DNA from: a virus
IMG/VR virus record: IMGVR_UViG_3300031621_001289
Location: 1-23,029 of that record
Reading direction: 5' to 3' (one strand)
Length of the DNA stretch: 23,029 nucleotides
The stretch's first letter is position 1. Each line of letters begins with the position of its first letter. Under the pieces are notes generated by a model, which saw only the letters and a program-made list of their open reading frames with translations, was not told the origin of the DNA and did not search any database. Shown one piece after another: positions 13,738 through 21,017 of the stretch. The translations under genes were made by a program, and so were the position numbers.

Positions 13738-14329
13738 GATACAATGCAAGATTCCTAGATCAGTGTATCTAGCATGTTCAGGTGGAATTGACAGCATGGC
13801 CTGCCTTAATTTTCTTAATCGTAATCACAATGTAACCGTACTGCATTACAATCATGGCACAGCCCATGCAGATAAAGCACAACGGTTTGTAGAAAACTAT
13901 TGTCAAAAAAACAATATCAACTATCTGTTAGGAGGAGTAAAAGGAACAATTCCTCCAGGTCGTAGCAAAGAAGATTTTTGGCGAGAGCAACGGTATAAAT
14001 TTTTTGATAACTTTACTGACAAGCCATTAATTACATGCCATCATCTTGATGACTGTGTTGAAACTTGGATCTTTAGTAGCTTACACGGAACAGGAAAATG
14101 GATACCATATAGACGTAATCATATTATTCGGCCATTTAGACTTACTCGAAAACGAGACTTTGAACTTTGGTTAAACTTAAATAACATTGATTATATTTCG
14201 GATGACAGTAATAATGAATTATGCTACAATCGTAATTATATTAGACACCAAATGATGCCACATGTGCTACACGTAAATCCAGGAATCTATAAAACACTGT
14301 ATAAGAAAGTTGTAAATGAAGTTGCCTAA
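13730..14329 (+). CDS. tilS: TilS-like tRNA(Ile) lysidine synthetase, catalytic domain only
   Basis: TilS uses ATP to attach lysine to C34 of tRNA-Ile(CAU), which switches it to read AUA codons. The 199-residue protein has the N-type ATP pyrophosphatase loop SGGIDS (17-22), followed by LHYNHG at 38-43. It also has HHLDDCVET at 104-112, and a late NRNYIRHQMMP matching the TilS signature. It stops there: the C-terminal tRNA-binding domains of long TilS (over 400 residues) are absent, though some bacterial enzymes are also short. The start overlaps the preceding stop and the end overlaps the kinase gene. In AU-rich phage mRNA AUA codons are frequent, so boosting their decoding makes sense. Another PP-loop tRNA enzyme (TtcA-like) is less likely, as its Cys motif is missing. 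Confidence 0.85.
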   Translation: MIKIQCKIPRSVYLACSGGIDSMACLNFLNRNHNVTVLHYNHGTAHADKAQRFVENYCQKNNINYLLGGVKGTIPPGRSKEDFWREQRYKFFDNFTDKPLITCHHLDDCVETWIFSSLHGTGKWIPYRRNHIIRPFRLTRKRDFELWLNLNNIDYISDDSNNELCYNRNYIRHQMMPHVLHVNPGIYKTLYKKVVNEVA

Positions 14330-14834
14330 ATTATTAGTAATTGGCCATGGTAGACATGGCAAAGACACAGTATCAGATATACTATGTGATAACTTTAAAT
14401 TAAGTTTCATATCAAGCAGCATGTTTGCCTGCAACCGATTTATATACAATGACTTAAAATCTAAGTACAATTATACAACACTAGAAGAATGTTATAGCGA
14501 TCGTCATAATCATCGAGCTGAATGGTATAATGCTATATCAAGTTTTTGTGAACATGATCCAGCTAAGTTGGGTAAAGCTATTTTTTCAGAACATGATATT
14601 TATTGTGGACTACGAAACGTAAGAGAATTTGATGCAATGCGTGAACAAAATGTTTTTGATGCAGCAATTTGGGTAGATAGGTCAGAACATCTACCAACAG
14701 AAGATTCAAGCAGTATGACACTAAACAAAGAGATGGCAGACTACGTTATCAACAACAATGGCACACTTGATGAATTAACATCTAAAGTATACGATACATA
14801 TAATAATATTTTAAAGGAATTAAATAATGACTGA
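14316..14834 (+). CDS. Deoxynucleoside monophosphate kinase (T4 gp1-like)
   Basis: Phosphorylates dNMPs released from host DNA to dNDPs for phage DNA synthesis. 172 residues. The P-loop is GHGRHGKDT (10-18), directly after the first strand LLVIG; next to it comes SDILCDNFKLSFISSSMFA. The arginine-rich lid region RHNHRAEWYNA and GLRNVREFDAM follow, and IWVDRSEHLP, near 121-130, closes the core. It is shorter than T4 gp1 (241 residues) but matches the compact versions in marine T4-like phages. It overlaps the TilS-like gene by 14 bases and the next gene by eight. A general AAA-type kinase fold is certain; substrate is inferred. Confidence 0.85.
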   Translation: MKLPKLLVIGHGRHGKDTVSDILCDNFKLSFISSSMFACNRFIYNDLKSKYNYTTLEECYSDRHNHRAEWYNAISSFCEHDPAKLGKAIFSEHDIYCGLRNVREFDAMREQNVFDAAIWVDRSEHLPTEDSSSMTLNKEMADYVINNNGTLDELTSKVYDTYNNILKELNND

Positions 14835-15015
14835 AAAAGTAATAACTAGAATGCAGCAATTATGCGAACCAATTGATAGACAAATTATGATGTGTAATGA
14901 TCATAAAGATGGGTTAATGCTAGCATGTGCAATGTTAGAAAAAGTAAAAACTATCTTAGACACACATATTGGTGAGAAAGGTCGGAAACAGATTATTTCT
15001 GAAGCTAACAAATAA
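14827..15015 (+). CDS. Small conserved phage protein
   Basis: 62 residues, helical, with cysteines and methionines (MQQLCEPIDRQIMMCNDHKDGLMLACAMLEKVKTIL) and no membrane segment. AAAGGA precedes the ATG; its start overlaps the kinase stop and its stop overlaps the next start as TAATG. I recall the EPIDRQIMMC-type motif in small proteins of several marine phages; no function is known to me. Confidence 0.75.
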   Translation: MTEKVITRMQQLCEPIDRQIMMCNDHKDGLMLACAMLEKVKTILDTHIGEKGRKQIISEANK

Positions 15016-15317
15016 TGGACATTAATACTCACGGTTTTGAAAAAGAAGAAAATGAACATGCTGGTGTAAAACAAGTATATAACGATATTACACCACGCCA
15101 GCCTCAGTCTGAAATGGTTGTTGCACTTAAAAAAATGGCTGGTAATAAATACCTTTTCAAATGCATAGATAGTTTTGAATGGAAAGCTGCTGAGTATATT
15201 ATTGAACTTGAACAACAACTAAGAAATGAAAAAGAAATAAACGATCATTTATGGAAATCACTGACACAGATTGAAAAACAACGAGACTACGCATTAGAAG
15301 AACTATCTAAAAAATGA
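15015..15317 (+). CDS. Hypothetical protein with C-terminal coiled coil
   Basis: 100 residues. The first half is polar and includes a QSEMVVALKKMAGN helix. The second half is one long helix with heptad spacing (AAEYIIELEQQLRNEKEINDHLWKSL and on to the end), typical of a dimeric coiled coil. Not recognised. It is coupled to both neighbours (TAATG before, ATGA after). Confidence 0.7.
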   Translation: MDINTHGFEKEENEHAGVKQVYNDITPRQPQSEMVVALKKMAGNKYLFKCIDSFEWKAAEYIIELEQQLRNEKEINDHLWKSLTQIEKQRDYALEELSKK

Positions 15318-15436
15318 CACAAGATGATCGAGATTTTATAATACAGTCAGTTAATAAATTACTAAATATTCCAGTAAGATGTTTAACTACAGCTGAAATA
15401 TCTCGTTTGAAAAATTTACTAAGAACATTAAGATAA
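15314..15436 (+). CDS. 40-residue hypothetical protein
   Basis: Short frame whose ATG overlaps the preceding TGA. The product (MTQDDRDFIIQSVNKLLNIP, then CLTTAEISRLKNLLRTLR) is a two-helix basic peptide ending in several Leu and Arg. No Shine-Dalgarno of its own, so translation would depend on coupling. The 4-base overlap and helical composition support it being real. Confidence 0.5.
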   Translation: MTQDDRDFIIQSVNKLLNIPVRCLTTAEISRLKNLLRTLR

Positions 15437-15444
15437 ACGTAAGA

Positions 15445-15451
15445 CTAAATA
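15445..15451 (+). promoter_or_regulatory. Late-promoter-like CTAAATA
   Basis: Lies in a 39-base gap; the expected start near 15457 is followed by TAGGAG (15464-15469) and the ATG at 15476. Same variant as before csgF. Confidence 0.3.
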
Positions 15452-15475
15452 TTACTTAATTAGTAGGAGACTGTT

Positions 15476-15676
15476 ATGAGTCATAAGAATGTCAATTTTG
15501 AAAAAACACTAAGCGATGACGATTACGGATTAATTGTTGGCGAAGACGGAACACTAAAAGGTATATGGGTACCTAGACATAAAGAACATATGGAAATACC
15601 CGAAGAAATTGCTAATCTATGTATTACAAAATTTAACCTAGATCCAAACGATGAATTAAATTATAGTACTACTTAA
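15476..15676 (+). CDS. Small acidic phage protein
   Basis: 66 residues, soluble. DDDYGLIVGEDGTLKGIWVP suggests a small beta structure, followed by a helix (PEEIANLCITKF) and an acidic end. AGGAG is well placed. Similar tiny proteins are common in marine myophages; no function is known. Confidence 0.72.
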   Translation: MSHKNVNFEKTLSDDDYGLIVGEDGTLKGIWVPRHKEHMEIPEEIANLCITKFNLDPNDELNYSTT

Positions 15677-15689
15677 AAAGGATATGTAA

Positions 15690-15926
15690 ATGATAACAGT
15701 TGCTCAATTAGCAGAACTTGCAAAAGAAGCACAATTAAATGACCCGATCGATTGGGGAGACTTACCAATCGAAGAACAAGCAACATTTGAATTAATGGCA
15801 TCAAGTGTAGTTGAACAGTTTAACGAATTACCCCCTGACCAACAATTATGGATTGCCATGGGTACTATTGTAAAACTATTAGTCGAAAACTTTGTCTTAA
15901 ATTTAAAACTAAATTCAAAAGGTTAA
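15690..15926 (+). CDS. Small helical phage protein
   Basis: 78 residues, all helical: VAQLAELAKEAQ, IDWGDLPIEEQATFELMASSVVEQF, QQLWIAMGTIVKLLVENF. The WGDLPIEEQ and final hydrophobic helix resemble conserved hypotheticals of marine T4-like phages that I remember. AAAAGGA lies before the ATG. Not a transmembrane protein by eye, since the hydrophobic helix carries charges. Confidence 0.72.
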   Translation: MITVAQLAELAKEAQLNDPIDWGDLPIEEQATFELMASSVVEQFNELPPDQQLWIAMGTIVKLLVENFVLNLKLNSKG

Positions 15927-15933
15927 TATAAAA

Positions 15934-16149
15934 ATGAAAAAACATCACAATGACTTTACGTATACTCAATGGAGTAGTCGAAAGAATCCTAATAGAATTC
16001 TTTGGCAAGTATTGCTTGCAAAGCAAGAAGTTGTTACAACTTGTACAACCGAAATTAAAGCAATTGATATGTGCAAAGAGTTAAATAATGATCGCTGGTA
16101 CTTACTACGTGGTCAAACTCGAGCCGATAGAGTTGCTAGTTTTGGTTGA
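15934..16149 (+). CDS. Small basic phage protein
   Basis: 71 residues. It starts MKKHHNDFTYTQWSSRK, then has a beta hairpin-like part (RILWQVLLAKQEVVTT), a helix (EIKAIDMCKELNN) and an RGQTRADRV end. The fold resembles small substrate- or nucleic-acid-binding modules, but I cannot name it. It ends GGT-TGA, where the TGA is also part of the TTGACA box that serves tRNA-Leu. Confidence 0.7.
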   Translation: MKKHHNDFTYTQWSSRKNPNRILWQVLLAKQEVVTTCTTEIKAIDMCKELNNDRWYLLRGQTRADRVASFG

Positions 16150-16174
16150 CAATTAATACTTTAGGTGTTAATAT
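16146..16174 (+). promoter_or_regulatory. Sigma70-type promoter TTGACA-17-TAATAT for tRNA-Leu
   Basis: Consensus -35 (16146-16151) overlapping the preceding stop codon, a 17-base spacer and TAATAT (16169-16174) with an extended TGT. The start would fall near 16181, three bases before the mature tRNA. Confidence 0.85.
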
Positions 16175-16183
16175 AAACATAAA

Positions 16184-16268
<85 letters not shown>

Positions 16269-16287
16269 AACAAAGGTAGATAAAATA

Positions 16288-17025
16288 TTGCAAGTTTCGG
16301 CTCTTAAGACTTATGATGCACTAACTTATACACATTGGCATCCAATTTATAACTGGGGGCCGTGGACACTTGCTGGAGAAAATCCAGAGTTTTTTACATT
16401 TAATAATATACGACATGACTGGATTAATAAGTTTGATAAAGCAATTATTGAACATGTTGCCGAAAGAGGAGTAGCTGTACAAGCTGGAGGGTGGCAAGGA
16501 GTATATCCATTTTTACTATCAACTATGTTTAATCTAGTATATACCTTTGAGCCTGACCCTTTAAATTTCTTCTGTTTAAATAAAAATTGTCAACAAGACA
16601 ATGTTTTAAAATATCAAATGGGCCTAAGTGATGCTCCAGGATTAAGACAATTTGAAGTTGTTAATGCTCCTGCATATAATTGTTTATCTACTGGACAACA
16701 TCGATTTGTTGGGCCAGATCCATATATGAATAATATACAAATTGAAAAAACTATTGATGTACAAGCTATGCCGCTTGATAGTTTTAATTTACCAAGACTA
16801 GACCTTCTTATACTTGATACAGAAGGATTTAATTTAGAGTGTTTAAAAGGTGCCGAGCAAACTATTGTAAATAATAATGCAGTGATTATATCTGAAAATA
16901 GTCATAACGAAATAAATTCAAGTCAAGAATTTGCGTATTTACAATCACTAGGTTATAAATGCTGGGGAAGTTTACAAAGCTATCATAATGATGGTAATAA
17001 TGATGACTGGTTATGGAAAAAATAA
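16288..17025 (+). CDS. FkbM-family methyltransferase-like protein
   Basis: About 245 residues, SAM-dependent fold. Seen in order: AVQAGGWQGVYPFLLS (nucleotide-binding loop), VYTFEPDPLNFFCL (acidic strand end that holds the SAM ribose), YQMGLSDAPG, then LDLLILDTEGFNLECLKGA, the FkbM signature. Members methylate sugar or other hydroxyl groups; the substrate here is unknown, a surface glycan being one option. The frame is open back to an ATG at 16258, but that ATG is part of the tRNA-Leu acceptor stem. TTG at 16288 with AAAGG 11 bases upstream is more likely. The gene follows tRNA-Leu on the same promoter. Confidence 0.85.
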   Translation: MQVSALKTYDALTYTHWHPIYNWGPWTLAGENPEFFTFNNIRHDWINKFDKAIIEHVAERGVAVQAGGWQGVYPFLLSTMFNLVYTFEPDPLNFFCLNKNCQQDNVLKYQMGLSDAPGLRQFEVVNAPAYNCLSTGQHRFVGPDPYMNNIQIEKTIDVQAMPLDSFNLPRLDLLILDTEGFNLECLKGAEQTIVNNNAVIISENSHNEINSSQEFAYLQSLGYKCWGSLQSYHNDGNNDDWLWKK

Positions 17026-17034
17026 GGAGAAGGT

Positions 17035-17187
17035 ATGACAGAAGATGAAATTAGAAAAGAACTAAACAAACAGATATCTGAACATTTTCATATACAACGA
17101 ACTAAGAATTTTCAAAAGAATATCAGTGATTCACAATCACGAAGTAGACAAATACAACAATTAAACAAAAACAAGGAACTAAAATGA
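17035..17187 (+). CDS. 50-residue charged helical protein
   Basis: Frame with a strong AAGGAGAAGG binding site. The product (MTEDEIRKELNKQISEHFHI and onward) is rich in Lys, Arg, Gln and Glu, and one helix is likely. Its stop overlaps the next start by ATGA, which supports its reality. Function unknown. Confidence 0.6.
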   Translation: MTEDEIRKELNKQISEHFHIQRTKNFQKNISDSQSRSRQIQQLNKNKELK

Positions 17188-17489
17188 GACAATGGATTTA
17201 TGAATCTTGGAATAGCGTTATGGACGCTAATGTCAATCCACTTAGAAATATTCCAAATTTACAGGTTAGACATCTAATAATGCAAATTCTTGCATGGATG
17301 TGGGTTTCTATATGTTCTCTCTATATGGGGAGCGTTATGTTTTGGGGAATTAACGCAATTGCACATACATTTTTACTTGGAGCAATTGTAATTACAGTCG
17401 GTACATTTGATGCCGCTAAAAGAAATCCCACAGTCTTTAAACGACTCGACGGATACAATGGCCGTAGAAACAACGGCGAACACGATTAA
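17184..17489 (+). CDS. Two-helix membrane protein
   Basis: 101 residues. A polar N-terminus (MRQWIYESWNSVMDANVNPLR) is followed by two membrane helices (about 30-58 and 60-80, IMQILAWMWVSICSLYMGSVMF and IAHTFLLGAIVITVGTF). A basic tail with GYNGRRNNGEHD ends it. AAGGAAC precedes the ATG. It resembles conserved hypothetical membrane proteins of marine myophages and lies just before the BMP gene, so a joint function at the membrane is possible but unproven. Confidence 0.75.
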   Translation: MRQWIYESWNSVMDANVNPLRNIPNLQVRHLIMQILAWMWVSICSLYMGSVMFWGINAIAHTFLLGAIVITVGTFDAAKRNPTVFKRLDGYNGRRNNGEHD

Positions 17490-17508
17490 CAAAAGGAAAG
17501 GTAGGTTA

Positions 17509-18582
17509 ATGAATACACTAAAAAACATTTTAACTATTGCATTTTTATCAATAGTAACATTTTCAACTGCATATGCAGGATCTGATAAAGTAAAGGTAGG
17601 GTTCGTATATGTCGGACCAACTGGCGATCATGGATGGACATATCGCCATGACATTGGCAGACAAGATGTAGAAGCACATTTTGGCGATCAAGTCGAAACA
17701 TTTTTTGTCGAAAGTGTAAGTGAAGGACCAGACGCAGAAAGAGTCATTAATGCTATGGTTTTACAAGGTGCAGACATTATCTTCACAACATCGTTTGGAT
17801 ATATGGAAGCTACACTAAAAATGGCTAATCGTTATCCACATGTAAAGTTTGAACATGCTACTGGATATAAGCAAGCAAAGAATATGTCAAGCTATGGGTT
17901 GCGACTATATCAAGCTAGACACGTTCAAGGTGTTATTGCTGGCCTAATGACTAAATCAAATAAGATTTGTTATATTGGTGCTTATCCAATTCCAGAAGTA
18001 GTTCGTGAAATTAATACGTATTTCATGGGTGCTCGACGAATGAATCCTGAAGTTGAAATGGATATTATTTGGGTAAACACTTGGTATGATCCGGGCAAAG
18101 AATCAGATGCAGCTAAAGTGCTAATGGCACAAGGTTGCGATATGGTTGCACAACACACAGACTCACCGGCTCCTATGCAAGCCGCAGAGCAACAAGGTAA
18201 GTTTGGTTTTGGTCAAGCATCAGATCAAATTGCATTTGCTCCAGAAGCACAATTGACTGCAACTATCGATAACTGGTCACCTTACTACATTCGTAAGGTT
18301 CAAGCTGTTATTGATGGTAATTGGGAAAGCGAGAACTATTTTGGTCATATGAATGAAGATGTTGTTCAAATGGCACCATTTACTAATATGCCAGATGATG
18401 TTCGAGCTATAGCAGCCGATGTTATGCAACAAATTAATGATGGTGAATATTTTGCTTTCACTGGACCAATCAAAGACCAAGCAGGCGAAATACGTATTCA
18501 AGCTGGTGAAGTAGCTACTGATGGCGAACTAAATAGCATGAATTATTATGTTGAAGGAATCACTGCTCGATTCCCTGACTAA
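17509..18582 (+). CDS. BMP family (BmpA/PnrA-like) ABC-type substrate-binding protein
   Basis: [11 protein letters not shown] protein of the basic-membrane-protein family, whose studied members bind nucleosides for ABC uptake. 357 residues, normal length. A clear signal peptide covers 1-24 (LKNILTIAFLSIVTFSTAYA), and the start at 17509 is set by it and by AAAGGTAGG. Mature landmarks: KVGFVYVGPTGDHGWTYRHD, ADIIFTTSFGYMEATLKMA, VKFEHATGYK, then WVNTWYDPGKESDAAKVLM, GFGQASDQIAFAP and the closing MNYYVEGITARFP. The sequence strongly recalls alphaproteobacterial BMP proteins, so it was probably taken from a host. No permease or ATPase gene follows, so it must feed a host transporter, as phage PstS is thought to do. 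A strong hairpin follows the gene. Confidence 0.93.
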   Translation: MNTLKNILTIAFLSIVTFSTAYAGSDKVKVGFVYVGPTGDHGWTYRHDIGRQDVEAHFGDQVETFFVESVSEGPDAERVINAMVLQGADIIFTTSFGYMEATLKMANRYPHVKFEHATGYKQAKNMSSYGLRLYQARHVQGVIAGLMTKSNKICYIGAYPIPEVVREINTYFMGARRMNPEVEMDIIWVNTWYDPGKESDAAKVLMAQGCDMVAQHTDSPAPMQAAEQQGKFGFGQASDQIAFAPEAQLTATIDNWSPYYIRKVQAVIDGNWESENYFGHMNEDVVQMAPFTNMPDDVRAIAADVMQQINDGEYFAFTGPIKDQAGEIRIQAGEVATDGELNSMNYYVEGITARFPD

Positions 18583-18596
18583 TTATAAACTAACAA

Positions 18597-18623
18597 AGTA
18601 GTGGCCACTTAATGGCCACTACT
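18597..18623 (+). other. Perfect 11-bp hairpin after the BMP gene
   Basis: AGTAGTGGCCA (18597-18607) and TGGCCACTACT (18613-18623) pair around CTTAA. ACTACTATG follows, not a T-run, so it is at best an atypical terminator; it may instead protect the 3' end of the BMP mRNA. Confidence 0.65.
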
Positions 18624-18643
18624 ACTACTATGAAAGGAATAAT

Positions 18644-18793
18644 ATGACTAAAATTATTGAATTCCCACAATTATCAAATCTTGATAAACAATATATAGAA
18701 TTAGAAAATCAACAAAAACTAATTAATGATCAAAAACAATTGATTAAGCAAATTGAAGAACAGAAAGAAAATAAAAATGATTCCAGTAATTGA
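18644..18793 (+). CDS. 49-residue coiled-coil protein
   Basis: Frame with AAAGGA before the ATG. After MTKIIEFPQLSN comes a continuous helix of Leu/Ile, Gln, Glu and Lys with heptad spacing (YIELENQQKLINDQKQLIKQ), almost certainly a coiled coil. It overlaps the oxygenase start by 17 bases. Unknown role. Confidence 0.62.
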   Translation: MTKIIEFPQLSNLDKQYIELENQQKLINDQKQLIKQIEEQKENKNDSSN

Positions 18794-19640
18794 CTTTAAA
18801 TCCTCGTATGCAGACCAACACATTGAAGATGCATATACTAGTACCGGATTTGCTGTTTTTACCAATTGCTTAACCAATACCGAACAATCTGATATAAATT
18901 GTTGGTTTGATGAAATGAAAAATTTCTTCGAACTTGATCTTAAAATTAAAAACAGATATCCATACGAAGGTGATACTAATTTAGGATATAGTATTATGGG
19001 AGCCGAAAATGTTGATCCCACTGCCCCTAAGGACATGAAAGAAAGTTTTAATTATAACAATCAACGTATGCCAGAACATTTGTGGCCAACTGAATTACCA
19101 AACTTTAAATCAACAGCACTCGAAAGTATTAGTGTAGCTGACAAACTTACACTTAGGATACTTGAACGGTTTGATCAAATACTCAAATGCGGAACTACAT
19201 TAGTTGATGCGCATTTAAAACCTTTTAATACTACAAGAGTAATTCATTATCCAGCATATGATGGTCATATTAACGACCGTCAAATGAGAATTGGAGAACA
19301 CAGTGACTACGGAACTATTACATTGCTTTGGCAAATTAATGACGTACCTGGATTGGAGGTACAAGATATTAAAGGTAACTGGCATCCTGTTCCTTATGCT
19401 GATAATGGTGTGGTTGTAAACATTGGTGATTTATTACAACGATGGACAAATAATTATTTTAAATCAACTAAACATAGAGTTGTAAACAGTCATATACACT
19501 TGCCACGTTACAGTATGCCACATTTTGTAGATCCTACACCCGGAACTATAGTAGAAAACTTACGCTTTCACGAAGCGCCACACTATCCGCCAATTGAATC
19601 AAAAGAATATTTAATGTGGCGACTTGCCCAAAGCTATTAA
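18777..19640 (+). CDS. 2OG-Fe(II) oxygenase, isopenicillin N synthase-like
   Basis: Uses 2-oxoglutarate, O2 and Fe2+ to oxidise a small molecule; the substrate is unknown. 287 residues, full length for the IPNS-like group. The N-terminal non-heme dioxygenase domain (MIPVIDFKSS, FAVFTNCLT) is followed by the catalytic jelly roll with His175 and Asp177 in GEHSDYGTITLLWQ. Then come PGLEVQD, NIGDLLQRWTNNYFKST and His233, and the 2OG-binding Arg244 and Ser246 in RYSMP. The ATG at 18777 gives the family N-terminus, while the frame also runs back to a TTG at 18753. The two following genes are further oxygenases of different subtypes. Confidence 0.93.
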   Translation: MIPVIDFKSSYADQHIEDAYTSTGFAVFTNCLTNTEQSDINCWFDEMKNFFELDLKIKNRYPYEGDTNLGYSIMGAENVDPTAPKDMKESFNYNNQRMPEHLWPTELPNFKSTALESISVADKLTLRILERFDQILKCGTTLVDAHLKPFNTTRVIHYPAYDGHINDRQMRIGEHSDYGTITLLWQINDVPGLEVQDIKGNWHPVPYADNGVVVNIGDLLQRWTNNYFKSTKHRVVNSHIHLPRYSMPHFVDPTPGTIVENLRFHEAPHYPPIESKEYLMWRLAQSY

Positions 19641-19652
19641 AAAGGATAACCA

Positions 19653-20312
19653 ATGTCAACTGACGAAGATTTTTTTAAACAACACAACTATGCAGTAGTA
19701 AGAAATTTTCTTACCAAGGATTTTACTGAGTTTATTTACAATTATTGTTTATTAAGGTCTGGTAGAGCAAGTTTATTACTAAACAATAATTATGAATATT
19801 ACCGATCAGAAACTGACGGCGGATTTAATGATCCGCAGGTGATTGATACATATTCCTGTTATGCTGATAGTGTAATGGAAACATTATTAGGCAAGGCTGC
19901 TCCGGTACTAGAAGAAACTACCGGACTTCAGCTAGCGCCAACTTATTCTTACTGGCGGCTATACAAAAATGGTGATATCTTAGAAAGGCATAAAGATAGA
20001 CCATCGTGTGAAATTTCAACTACACTGTGTATAGGTTATGAAAATGACGACAACACATATAATTGGCCAATGTGGGTTGATAGCTCAGGTGAAGTTGGAA
20101 ATACAGGAACTCCGGTATATCTAAATCCTGGAGATATGATAGTGTACAGAGGAGAAGACATCGAACATTGGAGAGAAAAATTCCAAGGCACAAGACATGC
20201 CCAGGTATTTTTACATTATAATGATGTTAACGGTCCTTACGGAACAAACAATCTGTTTGACGGTAGAATGTCGTTAGCAGTACCTCCTGGTTTTAAAGGA
20301 AAACTTAGATGA
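19653..20312 (+). CDS. 2OG-Fe(II) oxygenase-like protein
   Basis: 219 residues. The fold is shown by SYWRLYKNGDILERHKDRP, giving the metal pair His113 and Asp115, then YLNPGDMIVYRGEDIEHWRE with distal His172, and Arg181 in GTRHAQVFLHY, which would hold 2-oxoglutarate. The C-terminal part (GPYGTNNLFDGRMSL) is family-specific. AAAGGATAACC lies before the ATG. Proteins of this pattern are frequent in marine T4-like phages. The target may be a small molecule or a modified base, which cannot be told from sequence. Confidence 0.85.
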   Translation: MSTDEDFFKQHNYAVVRNFLTKDFTEFIYNYCLLRSGRASLLLNNNYEYYRSETDGGFNDPQVIDTYSCYADSVMETLLGKAAPVLEETTGLQLAPTYSYWRLYKNGDILERHKDRPSCEISTTLCIGYENDDNTYNWPMWVDSSGEVGNTGTPVYLNPGDMIVYRGEDIEHWREKFQGTRHAQVFLHYNDVNGPYGTNNLFDGRMSLAVPPGFKGKLR

Positions 20313-20866
20313 CTATACGAAGTTTAACCCATATAGTATATAAAGACGTTTTTGATCAAGATCTTATTGATTTAACTCATAAACTTGCACCTGCTATTGA
20401 AACTGCTACATGTACTGACAATCTTAGCCAACGTAATAGTGATATAAGTTGGATTGAAATATCTGAAAAAACAGGACCATTGCTACAAGTTATATCTAAA
20501 GTAGTACAAACAGCAAATAATAAGCATTGGCATTTTAATATCGACCTCTTAGAACCATTACAATTTACACGATACGATGGCAACAAAGAGCAAAATTATA
20601 GATGGCATACTGATAATCATTTAGATATTACTCGAGACACTATACGCAAAGTAAGTTTTACAATTTTACTTAATGACGATTTTGAAGGCGGCGAGTTTGA
20701 AACAGAAAACGGGGCCCCTGATAAACTCGATCGCATTCAGGCAGCAACTCTCAATAAAGGTGATATGATTGTGTTTCCAAGCTATGTATTTCATCAAGTT
20801 AAACCAGTAACCAAAGGTATACGTTATAGTTTAGTTGGATGGATACACGGTCCGCAATGGCATTAA
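20309..20866 (+). CDS. 2OG-Fe(II) oxygenase, PKHD/PiuC-like
   Basis: 185 residues. Metal ligands are His100 and Asp102 (YRWHTDNHLD) and His162 (FPSYVFHQV); Arg172 in TKGIRYSLVGWIHGP binds 2-oxoglutarate. SFTILLNDDFEGGEFE and GDMIVFPS are typical of prolyl-hydroxylase-like and PiuC-type members, which are common in T4-like phages. The start overlaps the previous stop as ATGA, so all three oxygenase genes form one unit. The stop lies inside CATTAAATAA, the first copy of a 10-base direct repeat. Confidence 0.92.
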   Translation: MTIRSLTHIVYKDVFDQDLIDLTHKLAPAIETATCTDNLSQRNSDISWIEISEKTGPLLQVISKVVQTANNKHWHFNIDLLEPLQFTRYDGNKEQNYRWHTDNHLDITRDTIRKVSFTILLNDDFEGGEFETENGAPDKLDRIQAATLNKGDMIVFPSYVFHQVKPVTKGIRYSLVGWIHGPQWH

Positions 20867-20890
20867 ATAAAGGTTGACATCATTAAATAA
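20861..20890 (+). repeat. 10-base direct repeat CATTAAATAA flanking the TTGACA box
   Basis: CATTAAATAA occurs at 20861-20870 and again at 20881-20890, exactly 20 bases apart, on either side of the -35 box at 20874. Each copy contains ATTAAATA, near the late-promoter octamer. It may be an operator pair, a tandem late promoter or a small duplication. Confidence 0.6.
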
Positions 20891-20901
20891 TAGTGTATTA
20901 T
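20874..20901 (+). promoter_or_regulatory. Sigma70-type promoter TTGACA-16-TATTAT before the leader and tRNAs
   Basis: TTGACA at 20874-20879 and TATTAT at 20896-20901; ATTATA gives a 17-base spacer as an alternative. The predicted start is near 20908. It is the only strong promoter visible for the two tRNAs. Confidence 0.7.
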
Positions 20902-20929
20902 ATAAATATAACAACAAAGAGTAGAGAAC

Positions 20930-20989
20930 ATGATCCAGACTAATACAATATATATTACATATTGGCCGCTATTAAGGGGTATGTCTTGA
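20930..20989 (+). CDS. Possible 19-residue leader peptide (contains Tyr, Tyr, Trp)
   Basis: ATG to TGA at 20987-20989, between promoter and terminator. The peptide (MIQTNTIYITYWPLLRGMS) holds tandem TAT-TGG codons, and the genes beyond the terminator are tRNA-Trp and tRNA-Tyr. Only a weak purine-rich stretch (AGTAGAGAA) precedes the ATG, so translation is uncertain. Confidence 0.3.
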   Translation: MIQTNTIYITYWPLLRGMS

Positions 20990-20993
20990 CGTG

Positions 20994-21007
20994 ACTTTTT
21001 AAAAAGT
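20994..21007 (+). other. Palindrome ACTTTTTAAAAAGT
   Basis: Perfect 14-base palindrome five bases after the leader stop. It could form a weak A-T hairpin ahead of the main terminator or compete with it; it may also be a protein site. Confidence 0.4.
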
Positions 21008-21017
21008 TATTTTAAGC

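Noticed and set aside
20986-21014. TTGACG as an extra promoter for the tRNAs
   Set aside because: The sequence 17 bases on (ATTTTA) is a poor -10, and the box overlaps the leader stop and palindrome.
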